Program-made: the position numbers and the translations under genes
In this document: piece after piece, positions 18,196 to 26,838 of the stretch
Layout: each line of letters starts with the position of its first letter
Numbering within the stretch: the first letter of the stretch is position 1
The notes under the pieces: model-generated
Told to the model about the DNA's origin: nothing
The model's database searches: none
What the model saw: the letters and a program-made list of their open reading frames with translations, nothing else
Assembly: GCA_904420555.1 (NCBI GenBank)
Contig: CAJFVO010000002.1
Coordinates: 240,996 to 304,995 of the forward strand
From: Candidatus Heritagella intestinalis
GTDB lineage: Bacteria > Bacillota > Clostridia > Oscillospirales > Acutalibacteraceae
DNA: 64,000 nt
Direction: 5' to 3'

Positions 18196-19335
18196 TTGCG
18201 GGAAATCTATCTGGATAACAGCGCCACCACCCGGGTCTGCCCGGAGGCGGCGGAAAAAGCCCTGGAACTCATGACCCAGTGCTACGGCAACCCCTCGTCC
18301 CTGCACGCCCTGGGATTCCGGGCGGAACAGGCCCTTTCCCAGGCCAGGCAGGCAGTGGCGAAGCTTCTTTCTGCCCAACCGGAGGAAATCACCTTTACCT
18401 CCGGGGGCACGGAATCCAACAACCTGGCGATTTTCGGCGGAGCTTTTGCCCGGCGCCATGTGGGCCGACGCATTGTCACCACCCAAATCGAGCACCCCTC
18501 GGTGCTGGAACCCATGGCCCAGCTGGAAAAAGAGGGCTGGGAGATTGTGCGCCTGGCTCCGGACGCCTTTGGCCGCATTTCCCCCCAGCAAATCGAGGAG
18601 GCCATTACCCCGGACACCGCTTTGGTGAGCATCATGGCGGTGAATAACGAGATTGGCAGTATCCTGCCGGTGGAGGCCGCCGCCCGGGTCATCCGGCGGA
18701 ACAAATACCGCACCCTCCTCCATGTGGACGCGGTGCAGGCCTTTGGCAAGCTGCCTTTGATACCGGGAAAAACCGGCATTGATCTGCTGACGGTCAGCGC
18801 CCACAAAATCCACGGGCCCAAAGGGGCCGGCGCCCTGTATATCCGCAAGGGGGTGCATATCCCCGCCCGGACCTTCGGCGGCGGCCAGGAGCGGAACCTG
18901 CGCTCCGGCACAGAAGCCCTCCCCGCCTGGTGCGCCTTTGGGGCCGCAGTGAAGGCCCTGCCCCCTCTCCGGGAAGAGGAAGCCTCTATCCGGGCCCTGT
19001 GGGAGGACGCCCGGCAGCGGCTCTCGGCCATTCCCGGAGTGGTGCTCCAAAGCCCGCTGGAAGGGCTGCCCTATATCCTCAACTTCTCCTGCGGCGGCGT
19101 TAAAGCGGAAACCATGCTGCACTTTTTGGAGGAACGGGGAATCTATGTGTCCTCCGGCTCCGCCTGCGCCAAAGGAAAGCCCAGCCATGTGCTGGAAGCC
19201 ATGCATCTGCCCCGGGCCCAGGCCCTGTCCTCTATCCGGGTAAGCTTTTCCCGGGAAAACTGCCCCGAGGACGTAGTGGCCTTAGCCGATGCTGTACAGG
19301 AAGGCATGGAGACCCTGGTGCGGGCCAAACTGTGA
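18196..19335 (+). CDS. Cysteine desulfurase (NifS/IscS family), ThiI partner
   Basis: A 379-residue PLP enzyme that takes sulfur from cysteine as a persulfide. Conserved blocks are YLDNSATT at the N-terminus, HVDAVQAFGK, the PLP lysine in SAHKIHGPKGAG, and the catalytic Cys in SSGSACAKGK. Start TTG 18196 with GGAAGGA upstream gives the standard N-terminus; a frame extension to 17896 runs antisense over the fur gene. Lying 130 bases before thiI, it probably feeds sulfur for tRNA 4-thiouridine, like the B. subtilis NifZ-ThiI pair. Confidence 0.94.
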   Translation: MREIYLDNSATTRVCPEAAEKALELMTQCYGNPSSLHALGFRAEQALSQARQAVAKLLSAQPEEITFTSGGTESNNLAIFGGAFARRHVGRRIVTTQIEHPSVLEPMAQLEKEGWEIVRLAPDAFGRISPQQIEEAITPDTALVSIMAVNNEIGSILPVEAAARVIRRNKYRTLLHVDAVQAFGKLPLIPGKTGIDLLTVSAHKIHGPKGAGALYIRKGVHIPARTFGGGQERNLRSGTEALPAWCAFGAAVKALPPLREEEASIRALWEDARQRLSAIPGVVLQSPLEGLPYILNFSCGGVKAETMLHFLEERGIYVSSGSACAKGKPSHVLEAMHLPRAQALSSIRVSFSRENCPEDVVALADAVQEGMETLVRAKL

Positions 19336-19465
19336 GGTTCCGTAAAAATCCCGGTAAAACTTGCGTAAATTCATCTATATACACGCTTTTTTCACAAATA
19401 TATGATAGATTATAAAATTGGCGGGTCTCTGTGCTGCAGACCTGCCCGCTGAAAGGAAGGACCAT

Positions 19466-20662
19466 ATGCAGGAAACCATTCTCATTAAGCTGGGAGAACT
19501 GGTGCTCAAGGGCCTCAACCGCAAGACCTTTGAGTCCACCCTTCTGAAAAATATCCGCCGCCGGCTTTCCGGCCTGGGAGACTTTGAAGTGAAGTCCGCC
19601 CAATCCACCATCTATGTAATTCCCAAAACCGAGGAAAGCGACCTGGACGCCGCCGAAGAGCGGATTGGGAAGATTTTCGGCATCGTCTCCTATTCCCGGG
19701 CCTGCGTGGCGGAAAAGGACTTGGCCGCTATTCGGGAAGCCGCCGGGGAATACCTCCGGGACGAGCTTCTGGACGCCGCTACCTTCAAGGTGGAGACCAA
19801 GCGCTCCGATAAAAAATTCCCCTACACCTCCCCGGAAATCTCCGAGGATGTGGGGGCCTATCTGCTGGAGCAGTACCCCCATCTGTCCGTCAACGTCCAC
19901 GAGCCGGATTTGATTGTCCGGGTGGAGGTCCGGGACTTTGGGGCCTATGTCCATGGCAATCCCCGGCCCGGGGCCGGCGGCATCCCTGTGGGCACCGGCG
20001 GCAAGGCAGCCATCCTCATCAGCGGCGGAATTGACAGCCCGGTGGCGGCCTGGACCATGGCCAAGCGGGGCGTGGAGCTGACGGCCATTCACTTCGCCAG
20101 CCCTCCCTACACCAGCCAGCGGGCCGAGGAAAAGGTAGTCCGTCTCCTGGAAAAGGTCAGCGAATACAGCGGCCGCATGGAGATGATTACCGTGCCCTTC
20201 ACCCACATCCAGGAAGAGATTCTGGCCAAGTGCCCGGAGGAACTGTTCACTATTATCATGCGCCGGTTTATGATGCGCGCCGCCGAGAAAATCGCCCGGA
20301 AAACCGGCTGTCAGGCCTTGATTACCGGCGAAAGCCTGGGCCAGGTGGCCAGCCAGACCATTCAGGCCATTGCCTGCACCGACGCGGCGGCTCATCTGCC
20401 TATTTTCCGGCCCCTCATCGGCTCCGACAAGGCGGAGATTGTGGCTACCTCTTATAAAATCGGCACCTATGATATCTCCATCGAGCCTTATGAGGACTGC
20501 TGCACGGTGTTTACCCCCAAGCATCCCCGGACACGGCCCATCCTCCACATTGTGGAGACAGCGGAAATGGCCCTGGACGCGGAAGCCCTCATTGACGAAT
20601 GCCTGCAAAACCTGAAATATACCAAAATCGGCTGGCGCCGCCGGACTGACCGGGAAGACTGA
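19466..20662 (+). CDS. thiI: tRNA 4-thiouridine synthetase ThiI
   Basis: A 398-residue protein with a THUMP RNA-binding domain (residues 55-165) and a PP-loop adenylation domain (ISGGIDSPVAAW near residue 185). It lacks the C-terminal rhodanese domain of the E. coli form, as usual in Firmicutes, and ends with the CCTVFTPKHP region. GAAAGGAAGG precedes ATG 19466. It makes s4U8 in tRNA using persulfide from the desulfurase just upstream. Confidence 0.95.
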   Translation: MQETILIKLGELVLKGLNRKTFESTLLKNIRRRLSGLGDFEVKSAQSTIYVIPKTEESDLDAAEERIGKIFGIVSYSRACVAEKDLAAIREAAGEYLRDELLDAATFKVETKRSDKKFPYTSPEISEDVGAYLLEQYPHLSVNVHEPDLIVRVEVRDFGAYVHGNPRPGAGGIPVGTGGKAAILISGGIDSPVAAWTMAKRGVELTAIHFASPPYTSQRAEEKVVRLLEKVSEYSGRMEMITVPFTHIQEEILAKCPEELFTIIMRRFMMRAAEKIARKTGCQALITGESLGQVASQTIQAIACTDAAAHLPIFRPLIGSDKAEIVATSYKIGTYDISIEPYEDCCTVFTPKHPRTRPILHIVETAEMALDAEALIDECLQNLKYTKIGWRRRTDRED

Positions 20663-20694
20663 CGCCAACCGATTGGGAAAGGAAGCCCTTTTGC

Positions 20695-21954
20695 ATGAAC
20701 GCAGAAATCTTATCTGTAGGAACAGAGCTGCTGTTGGGCCACACGGTGAACACCGACACCGCTATTGTGGCCCGGGAACTGTCCACCATCGGCATTAACG
20801 TGCTCCACTGCGCCACGGTGGGAGACAACCCCGGCCGGCTGGAAGAGGCGGTCCGGCAGGCTCTCAGCCGCAGCGATATTCTCATCACCACCGGGGGGTT
20901 GGGCCCCACCGGCGACGACCTGACCAAAGAGACCGTGGCCCGGGTGGCTGGCCGGCCCCTGGCCCTCCACGAGGAGAGCCTCCGGCGCATTGAGGAATAT
21001 TTTCAAAACCGCCCCTGGGGGGAGAGCCAGAAAAAACAGGCCTGGCTGCCCCAGGGCTGCACGGTGCTCCCCAACGACGTGGGCACTGCCCCGGGCTGCG
21101 TCTTTGACACAGACGCCGGGAAAACCGTGGTGATGCTCCCTGGCCCGCCCTCGGAGCTGACCCCCATGCTCACCCGGTACGCCATCCCCTGCTTGGCTAA
21201 AAAGGAAAACGCCGTCATTGTTTCGGAGAACCTCCACGTCTTTGGCATGGGGGAAGGCTCTGTGGCCGAATTTATCGACGACCTGATGCAGGGGGCCAAC
21301 CCCACCGCCGCCACCTATGCCAAGGAAAACGAGATGTTCGTCCGGGTGACGGCCCGGGCCGACAACGAGGAGCAGGCCCGGCAGATGATGGAACCCCTGG
21401 CCCAGAAAATCCGGGAGCGCATCGGCAGCTATGTGTATGCTACGGACTGCGAGAGCCTGGAAGAGCTGGTGGTCCGGGAGCTGGGAAAGGCCGGCAAGAC
21501 CCTGGCCACAGCGGAATCCTGCACCGGCGGCCTGCTGGCTAAGCGCATTACCGATGTTTCCGGCGCTTCCCAGGTCTTTGAGATGGGGGCCGTCACCTAC
21601 GCCAACCGCATTAAGGAAAAGGTGCTGGGGGTCTCCCATGAGACACTGGAGGCCCACGGGGCTGTCAGCGAGGAAACTGCCCGGGAAATGGCCCGGGGCA
21701 TCCGGCGGGCAGCGGACAGCGATTTGGGCGTCGGTATTACCGGCATTGCCGGGCCTGGCGGCGGTACCCCGGAGAAGCCTGTGGGGCTGGTGTACATCGC
21801 CCTGTGTGACGGAGAACATACCTGGGTGCGCCGCATGGCCCCAGGCAGCGCCGACCGGCCCCGCTCCCGGAGCTGGCAGCGCAACGCCGCTGCTTCCCAC
21901 GCCCTGGACATGGTGCGCCGGTATCTGCAGGGACTGGGCGGCCTGGAAGGCTGA
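20695..21954 (+). CDS. cinA: CinA family nicotinamide-nucleotide amidohydrolase
   Basis: A 419-residue two-domain protein. The N-terminal molybdopterin-binding-like domain (AEILSVGTELLLGHTVNTD; GGLGPTGDDLTKE) has ADP-ribose pyrophosphatase activity in characterised members. The C-terminal domain (TLATAESCTGGLLAKRIT; GITGIAGPGG) deamidates NMN to recycle pyridine nucleotide. It starts 33 bases after thiI with GGGAAAGGAAG upstream, probably in the same operon. Confidence 0.95.
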   Translation: MNAEILSVGTELLLGHTVNTDTAIVARELSTIGINVLHCATVGDNPGRLEEAVRQALSRSDILITTGGLGPTGDDLTKETVARVAGRPLALHEESLRRIEEYFQNRPWGESQKKQAWLPQGCTVLPNDVGTAPGCVFDTDAGKTVVMLPGPPSELTPMLTRYAIPCLAKKENAVIVSENLHVFGMGEGSVAEFIDDLMQGANPTAATYAKENEMFVRVTARADNEEQARQMMEPLAQKIRERIGSYVYATDCESLEELVVRELGKAGKTLATAESCTGGLLAKRITDVSGASQVFEMGAVTYANRIKEKVLGVSHETLEAHGAVSEETAREMARGIRRAADSDLGVGITGIAGPGGGTPEKPVGLVYIALCDGEHTWVRRMAPGSADRPRSRSWQRNAAASHALDMVRRYLQGLGGLEG

Positions 21955-22025
21955 GCCTTTCCGGTTCCGTTTTTCTGTCCATTATTGGCCTATCAACGGG
22001 CCTATCATAAGGAGGAGTTTCTCTC

Positions 22026-23111
22026 ATGGGTAAAAACAAACTGGACAAACAGGGACGGCCCAAAAAACCGTTTTATCAAACCTGGCTTCCCTGGAAGGGG
22101 GACCGGCCCAGTCAGGTGATTTTAAAACTCCTGACACTGGTCATGCTGGTGGTCTTTTTAGGTGCGGCCGGCTATCTTGTCAACGAACTGGTGATCCTCC
22201 CCATGCAGGCCGACCAGGTGGTGAGCGAAATCCAGGACGTCTTTTACGAGACCGAAGAGCCGTCTTCATCGGAATCCTCGGAAAGCGCCGACCCCTCTGC
22301 CAGCCCAGAGGCAACCCAAGAGCCTGAGGAAGAGCAGCCGGAAATGACTGATGAAGAAGCCCAGGCCCAGATCCGCAAGCTGCAGGAAACCTATCCGGAT
22401 ATTGTAGGCTGGCTGCGGATTCCCAACACTGTCATTGACTATCCTGTTCTTCAATCCTCCGAAAGCGACCCGGAGTATTACCTCTACCGCAATTACAAGG
22501 GGGAGACCACCAAATACGGCAGCATTTTCATGCAGGCCGGCACCGCCCTGGACGGTTCCGACCAGAATTTGCTCCTCTACGGCCACAGTATGCGGGATGG
22601 GCGTATGTTTGCCCAGGTGGGTATTTTCAACCAGATTGACGTTTACAAAAATTCTCCGGTAATTACCTTCAACACAGCAAACGGCGGTGGAAAGTGGAAG
22701 ATTTTCGCGGTGTTTAAGACCAACACCGACGAAAGCCAGGGCGAGCCCTTCTACTACACCTATGACCACTTTGATTCCGATTCGGAATACCTGAATTTTG
22801 TGTATCAGATCCGTCAGCGCTCTATTATCGATACCGGCGTGGATTTCAACGAGAACGACACCATGCTGAGCCTGTCCACCTGCTCCTACGAGTTTGACGG
22901 CTGGCGCACGGTGGTGGTGGCCCGGTTGGTTCGGGACGGAGAAGACCCCACGGTGGACACCTCCCAAGCCTCCTATAATCCGGACGTGGTCTATCCCCAG
23001 TGCTGGTATGACCGCTATGGCGGCAGCGTGCCCCAGTGGCCCGATACCTTTGAGGAAGCCCTGGAACAGGGCCGCATTGACTGGTACACCCCGCCTGCCG
23101 ACAGCGAATAA
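22026..23111 (+). CDS. Class B sortase
   Basis: A 361-residue membrane transpeptidase. A basic N-terminus precedes one membrane helix (residues 37-57), then a Ser/Glu/Pro-rich linker (residues 75-120), then the sortase domain. The catalytic triad is visible: His187 in LLLYGHSM, Cys286 in LSTCSYEF and Arg294 in DGWRTVVV. An extra C-terminal stretch rich in Trp, Tyr and Pro follows the catalytic domain. Sortases link surface proteins to the cell wall. No classical substrate adjoins it; the only LPXTG-like peptide in the window is at 60.3 kb. Confidence 0.92.
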   Translation: MGKNKLDKQGRPKKPFYQTWLPWKGDRPSQVILKLLTLVMLVVFLGAAGYLVNELVILPMQADQVVSEIQDVFYETEEPSSSESSESADPSASPEATQEPEEEQPEMTDEEAQAQIRKLQETYPDIVGWLRIPNTVIDYPVLQSSESDPEYYLYRNYKGETTKYGSIFMQAGTALDGSDQNLLLYGHSMRDGRMFAQVGIFNQIDVYKNSPVITFNTANGGGKWKIFAVFKTNTDESQGEPFYYTYDHFDSDSEYLNFVYQIRQRSIIDTGVDFNENDTMLSLSTCSYEFDGWRTVVVARLVRDGEDPTVDTSQASYNPDVVYPQCWYDRYGGSVPQWPDTFEEALEQGRIDWYTPPADSE

Positions 23112-23186
23112 TCCCTTCTTTCCCCCGCTCTGCCCCAATCTTAAAAGAATGGCTTACGGCCATTACGATTCTGGAGGAGAAGCCTT

Positions 23187-24041
23187 ATGACAAACAGCTA
23201 TTGCGGAAAAAACTGCGAAGAATGTACCCATCGGGATTTATTAGAATGTCCCGGATGCAAAGAAGGCCCTGGAGGAACCCGCCCCTGCCAATGTGAACTG
23301 GCAAGATGCTGCCGGGACAAAGGATTACAGTACTGCGGGGAATGCACCTTCTATTCTGCCTGCGGCAAATTGCCGGCGCGGAACGCCATTCCTGTGGAAC
23401 GGCTGAAAGCCCAGGAGGCGGAGAAAGAAGAGAGGGCAAAGCTGGTGCAGAAGTCTAAACTTCTGGGGCCCTGGCTGTGGGCTCTGTTCCTGCTGGTCAT
23501 TCCCTCTGTTGTTGCCAGCTTTCTCACCAACAATATCATTGTGCAATGGATGCCATCCCTGTACGTACCCGGCCAAGTTCTCAACCTCCTCTGCGCCATC
23601 GTATATAGTGGTATCCTTCTCCGGCTGTCCTCGGAAAGCGGCCGCTATCGGGTTTCCGGAATTTGCCGCCTGATTTCAGCCGCTGCGACGGCTGTGCTTT
23701 TACTCTTGCCCACCGAGACAGAAGAAAGCTGGGCATTTCTCCTTTTGCTGCCGGCTGCTGTTGTGGCCCTGGTCGGGGAATACTTTGAATATGCCGGCCA
23801 CGCCGCATTGACAGAACCAGTGAGCACCGGCCTTTCCCAACAGTGGGAGCGGCTGTGGAAATGGTATATCGGGATGTTTCTGGCCCTCATGGGAAGCCTT
23901 GTACTCTCCCTCCTTCTCTCCTTTGTGGGATTCCTGCTGGCCCTGGCGGCGGCCATAGGGTTTTGGGTGGTTTCCATCATCAAGCTCGTCTACCTTTACC
24001 GTACCGCCAAGCTCTTTAAAAATCTCCCATCATCCGATTGA
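23187..24041 (+). CDS. Cys-rich (DUF3795-like) membrane protein
   Basis: A 284-residue protein in two parts. Residues 1-70 carry twelve cysteines in a pattern (YCGKNCEECTHRDLLECPGC ... CQCELARCCRDKGLQYCGEC) typical of the DUF3795 family, probably binding zinc or Fe-S. Residues 90-275 form about five to six membrane helices. The fusion is not one I recognise. GGAGGAGA precedes ATG 23187. It may share a transcript with the sortase gene 75 bases upstream. A terminator follows. Confidence 0.75.
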   Translation: MTNSYCGKNCEECTHRDLLECPGCKEGPGGTRPCQCELARCCRDKGLQYCGECTFYSACGKLPARNAIPVERLKAQEAEKEERAKLVQKSKLLGPWLWALFLLVIPSVVASFLTNNIIVQWMPSLYVPGQVLNLLCAIVYSGILLRLSSESGRYRVSGICRLISAAATAVLLLLPTETEESWAFLLLLPAAVVALVGEYFEYAGHAALTEPVSTGLSQQWERLWKWYIGMFLALMGSLVLSLLLSFVGFLLALAAAIGFWVVSIIKLVYLYRTAKLFKNLPSSD

Positions 24042-24070
24042 CCCACTTCGTGACAAATCCTCTCAAACTG

Positions 24071-24101
24071 CGCTCCTGCCTTTTGGCGGGAGCGTTTTTT
24101 T
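24071..24101 (+). terminator. Intrinsic terminator
   Basis: CGCTCCTGCC (24071-24080) pairs with GGCGGGAGCG (24085-24094), followed by TTTTTTTG. Confidence 0.9.
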
Positions 24102-24183
24102 GCCTTTCCGGGAAAAATCGGATGATTTCCTTCGCCCGGCATGGTACAATGCAGATAGAATACTTGGAAAAGGAGCCACGTCT

Positions 24184-24723
24184 ATGGAATCTATTATTCT
24201 TTACGGCAGCCGCTACGGCTCTGCCCAGCGATATGCCCAGGCCCTCTCCCAGCAAACCGGCATCTCCGCCTTGCCGGCAGACCAGGCGGGAAACCTCTCC
24301 CCCTATGGCCGGGTCATCTTTCTGGGCGGCGTTTATGCCGGAGGCGTCAGGGGCCTCGCCAAAACCGTCCGGGCCTTGAAACCAGGGCAGGCGCTGTTGG
24401 TGGCCACCGTGGGCCTGGCTGACCCCAACGACCCGGTAAACGCCGCCAATCTCCGCAGCTTTGTGCGCCGGGTGCTGCCTGCGGAACGGGCCGAAACCAC
24501 CCCCATCTTCCACCTGCGGGGCGGCATCGACTACCAGCGCCTGAGTTTTCCCCACCGCACTATGATGGCTTTGCTGTACCGTCAGGTGCAGAAAAAGCCC
24601 ATAGAGCAGCGTTCCGCAGAAGAAAGGGCCATTGCGGACACCTATGGGAAAGCCGTGGATTTTGTGGACTTTCAAACCCTGGATGGACTTTTGCAGGCTA
24701 TCGAAAAGGGTTCTGACGCATGA
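24184..24723 (+). CDS. Flavodoxin-domain protein
   Basis: A 179-residue protein starting with IILYGSRYGSAQRYAQAL, the phosphate-binding loop of flavodoxins (Ser/Tyr/Gly-rich, FMN). It resembles the flavodoxin_5/HemG-like group. The redox partner is unknown. ATG 24184 follows AAAAGGAG. A TACAAT box at 24145-24150 is the likely -10 element. It stands between a terminator and the serine hydrolase gene. Confidence 0.8.
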   Translation: MESIILYGSRYGSAQRYAQALSQQTGISALPADQAGNLSPYGRVIFLGGVYAGGVRGLAKTVRALKPGQALLVATVGLADPNDPVNAANLRSFVRRVLPAERAETTPIFHLRGGIDYQRLSFPHRTMMALLYRQVQKKPIEQRSAEERAIADTYGKAVDFVDFQTLDGLLQAIEKGSDA

Positions 24724-24796
24724 TTTTTCCCTCGCATACACATTCTATAAAAACACACAGCATTTATGGAGCTTCCTTTGAGAAGGAGAGGATGGT

Positions 24797-26620
24797 ATGG
24801 ATATTTTAGGCCGGTTCCGCACAGCGGATTCCCTGTTCCGCCTGTTTACCGGGGATATGAAGCGCGTGGTCTCCTATCCCTTCCGCCCCACTGGTCGCCC
24901 GGCATCCGGGCAATCCACGCCTCTGCCCATGGCTTTGCCGGAAAGCACGGGCGTTCCCTGCGGCGTAATCGAAACCTTTTTACAACGGCTGGATGAGGAC
25001 CGGGAGCTGCGCCCTCACAGTGTGGTAATCCTGCGCCATGGACAGCGTATCTGCCAGGCAAACTGGCATCCTTATTCCGGCCAAACCGCCCAGATGCAGT
25101 TTTCCCTCTCCAAAAGCGTAGTGGGGATGGCGGTGGGCATTGCCCAGCAGGAAGGATTGTTATCCCTGGATGAGAAAATGCGGGACGTCTTCCCGGAAAA
25201 ACTCCCTCCCTTTTACATGGGGAAGCCCGGGGAGGTCACCGTCCGGCAGCTTTTGACCATGACCTCCGGCGTTCGGTTTAACGAAATGAGCTCGGTTTCC
25301 GAAAAGGACTGGGTTCGGGGCTGGCTGTCATCGGACTGCGAATTTTCCCCGGGGAGCCGGTTTTCCTATAACAGCATGAATTCCTATATGCTCAGCGCTG
25401 CCGTCTGCAAGCGGGCCGGCATGAGCCTTACGGACTATTTAACGCCCCGCTTATGGGAGCCTTTGGGGATTGCCGTACCCCGGTGGGAAACCTGCCCTAT
25501 GGGCACGGAAAAGGGCGGCTGGGGACTGTATCTGACCCCGGGGGACATGGTCAAGCTGGGACAGCTCTATCTGCAAAAGGGCCGCTGGACCCAAGGCGGC
25601 GTTACCCGTCAGCTTCTGCCGGAGGATTGGGCGGTAGCAGCCTGCAGCCCCCAGGTTTCCTGCCATATGGGAAACCGGGAAGCCTGGTACGGGTATCAGC
25701 TTTGGGGGCTTGCCTGGGGAAGGGGCTGCCAGTTTAACGGGGTGTTCGGCCAATATGTAGTAATCTTGCCGGAGCAGGACATGGTTATTGCCGTCACCAG
25801 CGGAAACGGCCAGCTTTTTGAGGACCGTACTCTCCTGCATATCCGGGACTGCTTCTGTAAGCCGGGGGGCTTATCCCATCATCCTCTCCCTTCCAACCCG
25901 GCAGGCATCCGTTCCCTGCGGGCATTGCTGGAACATCTGCATGTCGTTGCAGAGCTGAAGGCGGAGCTCCCGCCAGAGGAAAAGAAGTCCTTTTTCCATC
26001 GGCGGCCGGCACGGCCCGCAGCTTCTCCCCCTCCTCAGGAAGCCGCCCGGTATAACGGCTGTTCCTACACCTTTCCCAAAAACAGCGCCAGCCTGCTGCC
26101 GTTGATCATTTCCAGCGTACAGGGGAATTTTTCCGCAGGGATTTCCTCTCTGCGCTTTCAATTCTCCTCTGAAAAGGCCCGATTTTTCCTACAGGAAGGG
26201 GACAATCTCCACACCCTGGAGGCCGGATACCAGGGCGCCATGCTTCCGGGGAAAATCCACGTCCAAGGGGAGGAGTATCCCTGTTTTTCCGGCGTCCGGG
26301 TTACCAGGGACGAGGATGGGCGAACCGTAATCAAGCTGTTTATTGTCTTTTCAGAGACGCCCTGTGTGCGGATTTTAAAAATTATTTTTTTGGAGGAGGA
26401 TGGCCAAAAGATCCTCCTGCGCATGGACGAGAGCCCTTCCGCTGCCCAGGCGGCCGGGATGCTGGCGGCTTTGGTCACCGGAGGGCGCAAGCCGGAAGAA
26501 TTCCTTCCCCCCGGGATGCAGAAGCCGGTGCTGGGCCGGCTCAAGGAGCTTTTGCAGCCTAAGCTGCCGGGCGTTTTAAAGCCCCGCGAAAAGCCGGAAC
26601 CTTCTGGAAACACTCCATGA
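24797..26620 (+). CDS. Serine hydrolase of the beta-lactamase class C/esterase family
   Basis: A 607-residue protein. The catalytic SxxK is SLSK (Ser103-Lys106) and the second motif is FSYNSMNSY, with the family pattern LLTMTSGV between. The third motif region is NGVFGQYVVILPEQD, as in the AmpC-like esterase/peptidase families. No signal peptide is obvious. Residues 400-607 form an extra domain I do not recognise. Substrate unknown; a role in peptide, ester or cell-wall hydrolysis is inferred from the family. AGAAGGAGAGG precedes ATG 24797. Confidence 0.82.
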   Translation: MDILGRFRTADSLFRLFTGDMKRVVSYPFRPTGRPASGQSTPLPMALPESTGVPCGVIETFLQRLDEDRELRPHSVVILRHGQRICQANWHPYSGQTAQMQFSLSKSVVGMAVGIAQQEGLLSLDEKMRDVFPEKLPPFYMGKPGEVTVRQLLTMTSGVRFNEMSSVSEKDWVRGWLSSDCEFSPGSRFSYNSMNSYMLSAAVCKRAGMSLTDYLTPRLWEPLGIAVPRWETCPMGTEKGGWGLYLTPGDMVKLGQLYLQKGRWTQGGVTRQLLPEDWAVAACSPQVSCHMGNREAWYGYQLWGLAWGRGCQFNGVFGQYVVILPEQDMVIAVTSGNGQLFEDRTLLHIRDCFCKPGGLSHHPLPSNPAGIRSLRALLEHLHVVAELKAELPPEEKKSFFHRRPARPAASPPPQEAARYNGCSYTFPKNSASLLPLIISSVQGNFSAGISSLRFQFSSEKARFFLQEGDNLHTLEAGYQGAMLPGKIHVQGEEYPCFSGVRVTRDEDGRTVIKLFIVFSETPCVRILKIIFLEEDGQKILLRMDESPSAAQAAGMLAALVTGGRKPEEFLPPGMQKPVLGRLKELLQPKLPGVLKPREKPEPSGNTP

Positions 26621-26640
26621 AAAAGAGCAGAAAACGCAGC

Positions 26641-26670
26641 CGAGGGGGAGCCTTTTCAGGCTCCCCCTCG
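26641..26670. terminator. Convergent hairpin between the serine hydrolase and htrA
   Basis: CGAGGGGGAGCC (26641-26652) pairs perfectly with GGCTCCCCCTCG (26659-26670). No T-run follows on the plus strand; on the minus strand TTTT and CTTTTT runs lie shortly beyond. It can end both convergent transcripts. Confidence 0.6.
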
Positions 26671-26690
26671 ACTGTTGAAAAAGGAGATTT

Positions 26691-26795
26691 ATGAAAAAGA
26701 TCTTGTACTCGAATGATAAACCCTCTAAGAGGGGGCGGGCCGGAGAGAAAGGAGGAAACCCGACCCGCCGAAAAATGAAAGAGAAAGGAAAATGA
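26691..26795 (+). CDS. Possible tiny basic protein
   Basis: A 34-codon frame (MKKILYSNDKPSKRG...) with AAAAAGGAG 5 bases before the ATG. Its TGA overlaps the ATG of a 12-codon frame (26792-26830, MKKMKAKKGFSI) that has its own GAAAGGAA. Both are very basic. The stretch is purine-rich by composition, so this may be chance. Confidence 0.2.
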   Translation: MKKILYSNDKPSKRGRAGEKGGNPTRRKMKEKGK

Positions 26796-26838
26796 AGAAA
26801 ATGAAAGCCAAGAAAGGCTTCTCTATATAAACACCAGT

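Noticed and set aside
22026..24041. Sortase gene cluster with pilin or adhesin substrate.
   Set aside because: Neither neighbour carries a C-terminal sorting signal; the Cys-rich membrane protein is not a substrate by sequence.
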